Source: CAG-791 sp963629395 (GTDB taxonomy: Bacteria; Bacillota; Clostridia; Lachnospirales; Lachnospiraceae). From it: DNA of 23,471 bases. The notes below the pieces were generated by a model. The model worked only from the letters and a program-made list of their open reading frames with translations. It had not been told where the DNA came from and made no database searches. Each line of letters begins with the position of its first letter. The stretch's first letter is position 1. Shown one piece after another: positions 7,807-14,963 of the stretch. Position numbers and translations under genes: made by a program. The stretch is taken from NCBI GenBank assembly GCA_963629395.1, contig CAVGIV010000044.1:1-23471 (forward strand), given 5' to 3'.

Positions 7807-8483
7807 TCCTGTGTACCGGCCGTCTGTTCCCACACACTCGTCGTCGAATCTGTGCTCTGTGCATCTGCAGCCGCCGCAGCGCCCTGCAAATCCGCTGCCT
7901 GTCCTGCTGTCTGACTCTGCACCGCCGTATCCTGGCTCTGCACGGTCGCCTGACTCTGCGCCGCCGTGTCCTGACCCTGCACGGTTGCCTGACTCTGCGC
8001 CGCCGTGTCCTGACCTTGCGGCGAGGATGTCTCTGCCGCCGCAGCGGCATCACCGGCCGCTTCCTGCCCGGCGCTTTCGTTCAGAGCAGCATCCTCCTGT
8101 ACATTTTCCGCTGCGCTCTCCGACCGCTGCGCTGTGCTGCCGGATGAAGAGGAGGTCCCGGTTCCTGTGCCCGCAGAACTGCGGAAAAGGATCTCTCCCT
8201 TCTTTACCAGTCCGAGCTTTTCTCTTGCAACCTTCTCTACATACTCATCCGTTTTCGTATACTTGGCATATTCTTCCAGCTCTTCTGCACGTTTTTCCTC
8301 GGAAGAGATCTGCGCCTCCAGTGCTTCCTTCTGCGCAGTATATTCCTGAAGCTGAGTTCTCAGCTTCCATCCTCTCGGCACAATCAAGCCCAGAACGATG
8401 GCTGCCACGGCCGCTGCCAGGATCAGACTGAATCTGTTCTGCGCCTTTTTGCGATATACAATTCTCCTTCTCGCCTTTACCAT
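7803..8483 (-). CDS. divIC: DivIC/FtsB-type septum formation initiator with a long repetitive tail
   Basis: DivIC/FtsB proteins are small bitopic membrane proteins that join FtsL and FtsQ/DivIB in the divisome. Here there is a basic cytoplasmic N terminus, one membrane segment at about 17-35, a coiled coil at about 42-72 and the conserved KVAREKLGLVKKGEILF (84-100). Family members usually end near this point at about 100 residues. This one continues for about 125 more residues of Ala/Gln/Ser/Thr-rich sequence, including three 13-residue tandem repeats (157-195), presumably outside the membrane. The position between rqcP and tilS supports the identification. The ribosome-binding site before ATG 8483 is weak (AGAG). 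The stop overlaps the tilS start. Confidence 0.88.
   Translation of the reverse strand: MVKARRRIVYRKKAQNRFSLILAAAVAAIVLGLIVPRGWKLRTQLQEYTAQKEALEAQISSEEKRAEELEEYAKYTKTDEYVEKVAREKLGLVKKGEILFRSSAGTGTGTSSSSGSTAQRSESAAENVQEDAALNESAGQEAAGDAAAAAETSSPQGQDTAAQSQATVQGQDTAAQSQATVQSQDTAVQSQTAGQAADLQGAAAAADAQSTDSTTSVWEQTAGTQE
7899..8015 (-). repeat. Three 39-bp tandem repeats in the divIC tail
   Basis: Three in-frame 39-base units encode GQDTAAQSQATVQ, GQDTAAQSQATVQ and SQDTAVQSQTAGQ (residues 157-195). Copy number could change by slippage or recombination without breaking the frame. Confidence 0.85.
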
Positions 8484-8523
8484 GCTCTAAGTATACTCTC
8501 TCCCGGCTGTTTTTGTGAATGCT

Positions 8524-8676
8524 GATACTCGAAAATGCCTGATGGCATTTTTCGAGTATCTTGGAGTGATTGTCGGCGATGCCGACAATACACTCCGTGC
8601 ATCGGAGAAATCGCATGCGCGAATTTCTCCTCGCATTCGGAAAACCTCGATGTGGCTGGCCTGTGGTGCTTGCACC
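8524..8676. repeat. Array of palindromes between rqcP and divIC
   Basis: Four consecutive hairpins occupy this 231-base gap. They are 8524-8539/8544-8560 (16 bp with one bulge), 8563-8577/8581-8596 (inner 7 bp perfect, outer 6 bp perfect, small internal loop), 8604-8614/8619-8630 (11 bp with one bulge), and 8665-8669/8672-8676 (5 bp). The stems differ from one another, and GCGAG-like connectors occur between some of them on the minus strand. None has a T tract. The layout resembles the right-end palindromes (23301-23460). No gene is visible here. Confidence 0.7.
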
Positions 8677-8714
8677 TCGCCCGCCTGCCAATTTCAATCG
8701 TGAATTTGCCTGCA

Positions 8715-8954
8715 TTACAGATACCGGAACAGATCTCCCGCCGCGTCCTTGCGCACAGTTTCCTGCACTGCCAGAACCTCCGCCTTCACTTCCTTATCTC
8801 CAAAGGAAATGGCAATCACATCCCCTGGCTTCACTTCTGCACTGGCCCTGGCTATCTTTCCGTTCAATGTGACACGTCCATTGTCACAGGCTTCATTTGC
8901 TACGGTTCTTCGTTTAATCAGTCTGGATACCTTCAGATATTTATCAAGCCGCAT
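8715..8954 (-). CDS. rqcP: S4-domain RNA-binding protein RqcP (YabO)
   Basis: This is a 79-residue S4-domain protein of the YabO/Hsp15-like family. In Firmicutes RqcP helps RqcH add alanine tails to stalled nascent chains on 50S subunits (ribosome quality control). The sequence opens with MRLDKYLKVSRLIKRRTVANEAC and continues NGRVTLNGKIARASAEVKPGDVIAI, the canonical S4 fold. ATG 8954 has GGAGAG 11 bases upstream. Its position before divIC matches yabO in Bacillus. The sporulation genes yabP and yabQ, which usually follow it in sporeformers, are absent here. Confidence 0.93.
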   Translation of the reverse strand: MRLDKYLKVSRLIKRRTVANEACDNGRVTLNGKIARASAEVKPGDVIAISFGDKEVKAEVLAVQETVRKDAAGDLFRYL

Positions 8955-9008
8955 ACTTTTTCATTCTCTCCAAATTATGCATCCATTCGCCGCTGCGGCG
9001 CTGTCAAT

Positions 9009-9040
9009 AAAAAAACGTCCGGGGAATCGCTTCTCCGGAC
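9009..9040 (-). terminator. Intrinsic terminator of hup
   Basis: A nine-position stem (9032-9040 with 9017-9025) has a perfect 6-bp GTCCGG/CCGGAC base and one internal mismatch. It is followed on the minus strand by a short CG and seven T residues (9015-9009). It lies 63 bases after the hup stop. Confidence 0.85.
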
Positions 9041-9103
9041 ATTTCGCTGCACTCTTTGCTGTCTCAAAAGACTGCTGTGACGACCTCACCGCTTCTACGC
9101 GGA

Positions 9104-9379
9104 TTACTCGTTCACTGCATCCTTCAGAGCCTTGCCAGCCTTGAACTTAGGAGCCTTGGAAGCCTCAATCTTCATGGTCTCGCCGGTATGAGGATTGCGG
9201 CCCTCTCTTGCTGCTCTGCTGGATACTTCGAAGGTGCCGAATCCAACGATCTGAACCTTCTCGTCCTTCTTAAGCTGCTCGGTAATGGTATCTACAAAAG
9301 CCTTTACTGCGCTCTCAGCATCCTTTTTGGAAAGTCCTGCTGCATCAGCAATAGCAGCCACCAGCTCTGTCTTGTTCAT
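9104..9379 (-). CDS. hup: HU family DNA-binding protein
   Basis: HU is a small histone-like protein that binds and bends DNA as a dimer and organises the nucleoid. The product is 91 residues, the standard size. It has the N-terminal MNKTELVAAIADAAGLSK helical region and the signature GFGTFEVSSRAAREGRNPHTGE leading into the DNA-binding arm, then the C-terminal KAPKFKAGKALKDAV. ATG 9379 has a strong AGGAGG upstream. The gene is a single transcription unit with its own promoter and terminator, as expected for an abundant protein. Confidence 0.97.
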   Translation of the reverse strand: MNKTELVAAIADAAGLSKKDAESAVKAFVDTITEQLKKDEKVQIVGFGTFEVSSRAAREGRNPHTGETMKIEASKAPKFKAGKALKDAVNE

Positions 9380-9439
9380 TTAGAAATTCCTCCTACATAC
9401 GTTTATGGGCCATGCCCTGTTGTCATTTATACTAGACTA

Positions 9440-9468
9440 TATATACGTGCTTTGTTTTTCTTTGTCAA
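9440..9468 (-). promoter_or_regulatory. Promoter of hup
   Basis: The minus strand reads a perfect TTGACA (9468-9463), a 17-base AT-rich spacer and TATATA (9445-9440). It begins within 20 bases of the cca stop codon. The leader to the hup ATG is about 55 bases. Confidence 0.75.
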
Positions 9469-9483
9469 GAAATCCGCGTATTT

Positions 9484-10857
9484 TCAGCCTTTTTCCGATG
9501 TTTCGCAGTTCTCACCGGCTCCTGGCAGCATCTGTTTCAGATGATTTAAAAGCCATTCTTTTGTATTGTGCGAAGGATGTCCCAAAACCTCCTCCAGCAT
9601 ATTCTGAAGAATCTGTCCCATCTGCTGTCCCGGTCGGACACCTGCTTCCATCAGATCCTTTCCTCCAACTGCGAGATCACGAATGCACAGACAGTCTCCC
9701 GCCGCCAGAATTTCCCGGAAGATTTTCTCCCACTCATCGATTTTCTCAAGCTTTGTTTCCCGCTGATAATCCGCCTGTGCGGCTGTGTCTGCTCGTTTCA
9801 CTTCCAGCAACAGCGGGAAAAGCTCCGGGCCAAGCTCTGCTATACTCCTGCGCACCTTAGTCCTGCTTTCGCCGAGCTGTCTGTCATGCCACGCAACCAG
9901 CGTTGTAACCTTCTTCCTCGTATCATTGTCATATTTCAAACGACGCAAAATTTCATCGGCAAGCTCTGCGCTTCTGGAAACATGTCCATGAAAATGATCA
10001 ATGCCATCTTCATCCGTCGTTTTTACCTCCGGCTTTCCGATATCGTGCAGGAGCATCGTCAGACGAAGGATCCGTTCTCTGCGCACCGCCATGACTGAAT
10101 GCAGGATATGTTCCCCCACCGTATAGCAGTGATGCGGATTATTCTGCACGCAGCACATGCATTCCGATAATTCCGGAAGGAAAACATCCACCAGTCCCAG
10201 CCGATATGCCTCCGAGAGCTTCTCAGGATGCTCGGATATCACAAGCTTTTCCAGCTCTGTCCGTATCCGCTCTGCACTGACCAGCCGCAGGTTGGGAGCC
10301 AGCTGCCGGACGGCTGCTGCTGTATTTGGCTCAATCTGTGCGTTCAGCTGTGCCGCAAACCGAACTGCGCGCATCATACGGAGGGCATCCTCTGTAAACC
10401 GCTGCACAGGATCTCCTACCGCCCGAATGATCCCCTGCTGCAGATCATGCTCACCGTCAAATTCATCCACAAGCCCCTTTTCCGGACAGTACGCCATTGC
10501 ATTGATGGTAAAATCGCGGCGCTTCAAGTCCTCAAGGAGACTCGGTGTAAAGGTAACGCTTGTAGGATGCCGCCCGTCTGCATAGTCCCCGTCCACACGA
10601 TAGGTTGTGACCTCATAAGCTTCTTTGCCAACCATCACCGTGACAGTTCCGTGCTGAATACCGGTATCCACTGTCCGCCGAAATACTCCTTTAACCTCTT
10701 CCGGCCTTGCCGACGTTGTAATGTCCCAGTCATCCGGCACACGATGAAGGAGGCTGTCACGTACACAGCCTCCCACCACATATGCTTCATAACCAGCCGC
10801 CCGCAGGCTTCGCAGCACCCAGGCTGCGCCCTCCGGGATCTCCAATTGCATTGTCAT
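9484..10857 (-). CDS. cca: CCA-adding tRNA nucleotidyltransferase with HD domain
   Basis: This enzyme adds or repairs the 3' CCA end of tRNAs without a template. The product is 457 residues. The class II nucleotidyltransferase head has GGCVRD (29-34) and the metal-binding DWD (43-45), with RRDFTINAMA (113-122) and the ALRMMRAVRFAAQL motif (158-171) that binds nucleotide and tRNA. An HD phosphohydrolase-type domain follows (HDIGKP at 271-276). ATG 10857 lies three bases past the proS stop with AAGG 10 bases upstream. An ATG two codons later (10851) is possible. An upstream TTG at 10878 would overlap proS and is less likely. Confidence 0.94.
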   Translation of the reverse strand: MTMQLEIPEGAAWVLRSLRAAGYEAYVVGGCVRDSLLHRVPDDWDITTSARPEEVKGVFRRTVDTGIQHGTVTVMVGKEAYEVTTYRVDGDYADGRHPTSVTFTPSLLEDLKRRDFTINAMAYCPEKGLVDEFDGEHDLQQGIIRAVGDPVQRFTEDALRMMRAVRFAAQLNAQIEPNTAAAVRQLAPNLRLVSAERIRTELEKLVISEHPEKLSEAYRLGLVDVFLPELSECMCCVQNNPHHCYTVGEHILHSVMAVRRERILRLTMLLHDIGKPEVKTTDEDGIDHFHGHVSRSAELADEILRRLKYDNDTRKKVTTLVAWHDRQLGESRTKVRRSIAELGPELFPLLLEVKRADTAAQADYQRETKLEKIDEWEKIFREILAAGDCLCIRDLAVGGKDLMEAGVRPGQQMGQILQNMLEEVLGHPSHNTKEWLLNHLKQMLPGAGENCETSEKG

Positions 10858-10859
10858 TC

Positions 10860-12293
10860 TTAATACGCCTTGCCCCAATACACCATCTTCGCAGCCGGCT
10901 TGCCGCAGCAGACACAGGTCGCTGCAACATTCTCCTGTTCAAAAGGAATGCACCGGCTGGTAACGCCGTATTTTTCCTTGATGGCATCCTCGCAGGCACG
11001 ATCGCCGCACCACATTGCCTTTACAAAGCCGGTCTTCTCCTCAAAAATCGTGCGCAGCTCATCCTCATTATGGGCAGTGTAGGTCTTGCTGTCCATCAGT
11101 GCCTTCGCACGATCATACATATCCTTCTGGATTGTGGGAAGAAGCTCTCCTATCTTCTCTGCCAGCTCGTCAATGCGTACCTCCATCTTTTCCGAGGTGT
11201 CACGCCGTACCACAACGCACACTCCGTTTTCGATGTCCCTGGGTCCAATCTCCACACGAAGCGGGATGCCGCGCATTTCCTGCTCCGAGAATTTAAAGCC
11301 CGGACTCTTATCTGAGTCATCCACCTTCACGCGGAAGTTGGACAGCATATCCCGAAGTTCATAGGCCTTCTCCAGCACACCTTCCTTGCGCTGCTGAATC
11401 GGAATGATGCAAACCTGCGTCGGAGCAATCTTCGGAGGAATAACCAGACCGCGGTTATCTCCATGCACCATAATCATTGCGCCGATCACGCGGGTAGTCA
11501 TGCCCCAGGATGTCTGCCACACGTACTTGAGCTTGTTATCCTTGTCCGTAAAGGTGATGTCATAGGCCTCTGCAAATTTCTGTCCGAAGAAATGGCTGGT
11601 GCCGGACTGAAGAGCACGTCCGTCATGCATCAATGCCTCAATGGTGTACGTGGAATCCGCACCGGCAAACTTTTCTTTTTCTGTTTTTCTTCCCTTGATG
11701 GTCGGGATCGCCATGTCCTCTGCCAGAAAATCCGCATAGACGTCCAGCATCTGCTGCGTCCGTTCTTCAGCTTCTTCCTTGGTCGCATGGATGGTATGTC
11801 CCTCCTGCCAAAGGAACTCACGAGAACGAAGAAACGGCCGCGTTTCCTTTTCCCAGCGCACGACAGAGCACCACTGATTGTACAGGCGCGGAAGATCACG
11901 ATAGGAGTGAACATCATCCTTGTAGAAATCAGAAAATACCGTTTCAGATGTCGGTCTTACGCACAAACGCTCCGTCAGCGGCTCTGTTCCACCCGCCGTC
12001 ACCCAGGCCACCTCCGGCGCAAAGCCGTTCACAAGCTCGCTCTCCTTTGCCAGAAGGCTTTCCGGAATCAGCATCGGCATATACACGTTCTGAACACCGG
12101 TAGCCTTGAAGCGGCGATCGAGATGATCCCGAATTGCCTCCCAAAGCGCATAGCCGGCCGGCTTGAAAATCGTGAAGCCCTTAATATGCGAATATCCGAT
12201 CAGTTCCGCCTTTGTACACACATCGGTGTACCACTGTGTGAAGTCCTCATCCATCGAGGTAATTTCAGCGACCAGCTTTTTTTGATCTGCCAT
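10860..12293 (-). CDS. proS: Prolyl-tRNA synthetase, archaeal/eukaryotic-like type
   Basis: This enzyme charges tRNA-Pro with proline. The 477 residues fit the shorter form that lacks the bacterial editing domain inserted between motifs 2 and 3. Class II features include the RPTSETVFSDFY proline pocket, motif 2 around RPFLRSREFLWQEGHT and motif 3 GDNRGLVIPPKIAP. The C-terminal zinc-type domain (CGDRACEDA, then CVCCGKPA) ends in a terminal Tyr, typical of this class. ATG 12293 has AGGAG six bases upstream. The gene follows the thioesterase by 28 bases and precedes cca by 2, so the three are probably cotranscribed. No T-box leader is visible upstream. Confidence 0.96.
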   Translation of the reverse strand: MADQKKLVAEITSMDEDFTQWYTDVCTKAELIGYSHIKGFTIFKPAGYALWEAIRDHLDRRFKATGVQNVYMPMLIPESLLAKESELVNGFAPEVAWVTAGGTEPLTERLCVRPTSETVFSDFYKDDVHSYRDLPRLYNQWCSVVRWEKETRPFLRSREFLWQEGHTIHATKEEAEERTQQMLDVYADFLAEDMAIPTIKGRKTEKEKFAGADSTYTIEALMHDGRALQSGTSHFFGQKFAEAYDITFTDKDNKLKYVWQTSWGMTTRVIGAMIMVHGDNRGLVIPPKIAPTQVCIIPIQQRKEGVLEKAYELRDMLSNFRVKVDDSDKSPGFKFSEQEMRGIPLRVEIGPRDIENGVCVVVRRDTSEKMEVRIDELAEKIGELLPTIQKDMYDRAKALMDSKTYTAHNEDELRTIFEEKTGFVKAMWCGDRACEDAIKEKYGVTSRCIPFEQENVAATCVCCGKPAAKMVYWGKAY

Positions 12294-12321
12294 GGTGTTC
12301 TCCTTTAATCAATCGTGTTCT

Positions 12322-12735
12322 CTATACAAGTGCAGGTTTTTCATCGGAACTCAGGCAAAACATCGTCACTGTTCCGGTGGTTAAAAGTGTTCCCTTTTCA
12401 TCCGTTACCGCCACATCGACAACCGTCGCTGTCTTTCCGCGGCGCACCAGATGCGCATCCGCCGTAATTTTCCCTGTCGTTGTATTGCGCAGATAATTGA
12501 CGTTCGCATTCAGCGTCACGTACTCACGTCCATCGGTCCTGGCCGCCGCTCCCGCCGCGGTGTCAATCAGGGTAAATAACAGCCCGCCATGCGCCATGCC
12601 GTAGGGATTGGCTAGTTCCGGCCGCATATCCACATGCAAAACCGCATGATCCGCCTCAATACAGTCTATAACAATTCCATCGTGTCCCAGATAGGGTATT
12701 TCCCGCATGAACTTATAAAGCCATTCATAATTCAT
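12322..12735 (-). CDS. PaaI-type hotdog-fold thioesterase
   Basis: This is a 137-residue single hotdog domain of the PaaI/YdiI acyl-CoA thioesterase group. The active-site segment NPYGMAHGGLLFTLIDTAAG is at about 43-62 and contains the HGG motif and an Asp at 58. The rest matches the fold (VTLNANVNYLRNTTTGKITADAHLVRRGKT). The substrate cannot be told from sequence. ATG 12735 has GGAG seven bases upstream and lies 22 bases after the leuA stop. A longer reading from 12795 would overlap leuA and has no ribosome-binding site. The link to leuA may be positional only. Confidence 0.85.
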   Translation of the reverse strand: MNYEWLYKFMREIPYLGHDGIVIDCIEADHAVLHVDMRPELANPYGMAHGGLLFTLIDTAAGAAARTDGREYVTLNANVNYLRNTTTGKITADAHLVRRGKTATVVDVAVTDEKGTLLTTGTVTMFCLSSDEKPALV

Positions 12736-12757
12736 CGTTTTGCTCCGGTTCCAACAC

Positions 12758-14455
12758 TCAAAAGTTTGCAAAGCTCTCCTTTGTTCCCATGCCAAGCCGG
12801 TTCATTGCTGAGAAAATGGCACGAACAGACGCCCTGGTGATATTGGAGCTCACGCCAACACCATAGGTCACCTTCCCGCTGCTGCCGTCCAGCAGATGAA
12901 TGTAGGCGGCTGCCTGCGAATCAGAACCGGATTTGAGCGCGTGCTCCTCGTAGTCAAGGATTCGCATGCTGTAGCCAAAGTTCTCATGCATACCGCGAAG
13001 GACCGCATCCAACGGACCGTTTCCAACCGCAGTAAAGCTCTTCTTGCTGCCGCAGTCCGTAAAGTCCACTGTTACCTGCGTATCGAACTTGGTCTTTTTC
13101 TCGCCGCCAAGCTCTACAACCTGAAGAGATCTGAAATGCAGCGGCTCCTTGCGGTCCAGATACTCCGCACGGAACATATCCATGATCTCTTCCGGCGGCA
13201 CCTCTCCCTCTTTCTCGCTGATGGACTGCACCACATCCGCGAATTCACGCTGCATCGCCTTGGGCAGCTTGAAGCCAAAGTAGGAATCCATGACAAAAGC
13301 CACACCGCCCTTGCCGGATTGCGAATTGATTCGCACGATCGGCTCATACTTACGTCCGATATCTGCAGGATCAATGGTAAGGTACGGCACCTGCCAGATC
13401 TTGGAGCCACGCTCCCTCATTGCGGTCACGCCCTTGTTGATTGCATCCTGATGGGACCCGGAGAATGCCGTGAACACCAGCTTGCCCGCATACGGATGAC
13501 GCGGGTCAACCTTCATCTTGGTCACACGCTCGCATACGTCAATGATCTCATTGACATCCTCCAGATGAAGCTCCGGCTCAATCCCCTGTGAGAACATGTT
13601 ATATGCGACGTTCAGGATATCCACATTGCCGGTCCGCTCTCCGTTTCCGAGCAGGGTTCCCTCCACACGCTGTGCACCGGCCAGAAGCGCCAGCTCCGTA
13701 GCTGCCACGCCTTCTCCGCGGTCGTTGTGAGGATGCACACTAAGGATAATAGTGTCACGATCCTTAAAATTGCGGCTGCAGTATTCAATCTGATCTGCGT
13801 ACACGTTGGGGGTTGTCATCTCCACCGTTGACGGCAGATTGAAAATAATGGGATTCTCCTTGGTAGGCTTCCAGACCTCCTGTACAGCCGTGCAAACCTC
13901 CACTGCATAATCCATCTCCGTTCCGGTAAAGCTCTCCGGAGAGTACTCCAGGGTAATCTTTCCCGGGAACTTCTCTGCAAGTTCCTTTACCCATTCCGTT
14001 CCCTGCACGGCGATGGCCTTGATTTCATCACGATTTTTGCCGAATACGACATCACGCTGCAGAGTTGATGTGGAATTATAAATATGTACAATCGCCTGCT
14101 GGCAGCCCTGAATGCACTCAAACGTGCGCTCGATCTGCTCCTTGCGGCACTGGGACAGTACCTGAATCCGTACATCATCCGGAATCAGATGCTCGTCTAT
14201 CAGTTTACGGATGAAATCAAATTCAATCTGGCTGGCCGCCGGGAAGCCCACTTCCACTTCCTTGAAGCCAAGCTTCATCAGCAGCTTCCACATCTCAAGC
14301 TTTTCAGAAACGACCATGGGATCCACAAGAGCCTGATTTCCATCCCGAAGATCCACACTTACCCAAATGGGTGCTTTCTGAATTTCTTTATTCGGCCACT
14401 CTCTTTCCGGATAAGGCATTACCGGAACTCTCTGATAACGTTCTACGTTTCTCAT
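12758..14455 (-). CDS. leuA: 2-isopropylmalate synthase, long (LeuA2) type
   Basis: LeuA condenses acetyl-CoA with 2-oxoisovalerate, the first committed step of leucine synthesis. The product is 565 residues, matching the longer LeuA2 class. The DRE-TIM metallolyase motif DLRDGNQ is at 35-41, the metal ligands HPH at 241-243 (in SVHPHNDRGEG), and GTLLGNGERTGN follows. The C-terminal leucine-sensing domain covers roughly 440-565, so feedback inhibition by leucine is likely. ATG 14455 has AAAGGG at good spacing. An ATG at 14494 has no such site. No other leucine genes are in the window. The 100-base leader is too short for a T-box, and I find no clear promoter. Confidence 0.95.
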   Translation of the reverse strand: MRNVERYQRVPVMPYPEREWPNKEIQKAPIWVSVDLRDGNQALVDPMVVSEKLEMWKLLMKLGFKEVEVGFPAASQIEFDFIRKLIDEHLIPDDVRIQVLSQCRKEQIERTFECIQGCQQAIVHIYNSTSTLQRDVVFGKNRDEIKAIAVQGTEWVKELAEKFPGKITLEYSPESFTGTEMDYAVEVCTAVQEVWKPTKENPIIFNLPSTVEMTTPNVYADQIEYCSRNFKDRDTIILSVHPHNDRGEGVAATELALLAGAQRVEGTLLGNGERTGNVDILNVAYNMFSQGIEPELHLEDVNEIIDVCERVTKMKVDPRHPYAGKLVFTAFSGSHQDAINKGVTAMRERGSKIWQVPYLTIDPADIGRKYEPIVRINSQSGKGGVAFVMDSYFGFKLPKAMQREFADVVQSISEKEGEVPPEEIMDMFRAEYLDRKEPLHFRSLQVVELGGEKKTKFDTQVTVDFTDCGSKKSFTAVGNGPLDAVLRGMHENFGYSMRILDYEEHALKSGSDSQAAAYIHLLDGSSGKVTYGVGVSSNITRASVRAIFSAMNRLGMGTKESFANF

Positions 14456-14554
14456 GCTTCCCTTTCTATCCCGCAGCCCATCTGCGGCATTCATATACGC
14501 GTAATTGTCTAGTACATCATCCTCTCGGTTCTGATGTTCCTTCTTCTAATACGC

Positions 14555-14584
14555 AAAAACCTGCCCGGATACAGCCGGGCAGGT
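14555..14584 (-). terminator. Intrinsic terminator of ptsH
   Basis: A perfect 10-bp GC-rich stem (14575-14584 with 14559-14568) has a 6-base loop and five T residues on the minus strand. It begins 19 bases after the ptsH stop, separating ptsH from leuA. Confidence 0.9.
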
Positions 14585-14602
14585 CATCGCTTTTCCGATC
14601 AT

Positions 14603-14866
14603 CTATTCGCCAAGTCCGCTCTCAATGATCCCCACCAAAGAGGCAAGCGCCTCCTTTTCATCCGGGCCATCGCAGATAAGCTCGATTTCATCGCCTGATT
14701 TTACGCATGCGCCAAGCACCGAAAGAACACTCTTTGCATTCGCGGTTGTATCTTTAAACTGGAATGTAATCAACGACTTAAAGTCCATTGCACTCTTGCA
14801 TAGGATACCAGCCGGACGTAGGTGCAGCCCTGTCGGATTCTTGATAACAACTTTCTGACTAACCAT
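14603..14866 (-). CDS. ptsH: Phosphocarrier protein HPr
   Basis: HPr carries phosphate from enzyme I to the sugar-specific EIIA proteins. The product is 87 residues, the standard length. The phosphoacceptor is His15 in NPTGLHLRPAG. The regulatory Ser46 (TANAKSVLSVLG) is present, so HPr kinase/phosphorylase control and CcpA-type carbon catabolite repression are expected. ATG 14866 has GTGAGG eight bases upstream. The open frame extends to 14953, but that part covers the promoter and is not coding. HPr is about 12 kb from ptsI, so the two general PTS genes are unlinked here. Confidence 0.96.
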   Translation of the reverse strand: MVSQKVVIKNPTGLHLRPAGILCKSAMDFKSLITFQFKDTTANAKSVLSVLGACVKSGDEIELICDGPDEKEALASLVGIIESGLGE

Positions 14867-14882
14867 TTCCGTTTCCTCACCT

Positions 14883-14923
14883 AAGGTTTTGCAACCTTCC
14901 GGCCCGTTCCAACCGGTCCGGAA
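14883..14923 (-). promoter_or_regulatory. Two stacked hairpins in the ptsH leader
   Basis: Just before the ptsH ribosome-binding site there is a perfect 6-bp hairpin (14893-14898 with 14883-14888, 4-base loop). Directly next to it is a second with TTCCGG/CCGGAA ends (14918-14923 with 14897-14902) plus an inner GG/CC pair. There is no T tract. They could affect mRNA stability or ribosome access. Function is unknown. Confidence 0.45.
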
Positions 14924-14933
14924 CGCTTCCGTT

Positions 14934-14963
14934 ATGATAGCAGATGCCGGCACCTGTTTTCAA
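14934..14963 (-). promoter_or_regulatory. Extended -10 promoter of ptsH overlapping the glmM stop
   Basis: The minus strand reads TTGAAA (-35, 14963-14958), an 18-base spacer and TATCAT (-10, 14939-14934), with an extended TGC immediately before the -10. The -35 hexamer includes the glmM stop codon, so ptsH can be transcribed independently of the cda-glmM operon. Confidence 0.65.

Noticed and set aside
8974..9007. TTGACA plus CATAAT as an rqcP promoter
   Set aside because: The spacer is 22 bases, too long for a sigma-A promoter, and the TTGACA borders the hup terminator T tract.
14456..14554. T-box leader for leuA
   Set aside because: Only about 100 bases are available, with no T-box core and no second terminator.
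14867..14953. Upstream extension of ptsH
   Set aside because: It covers the promoter and leader hairpins. HPr of normal length starts at 14866 with a good ribosome-binding site.
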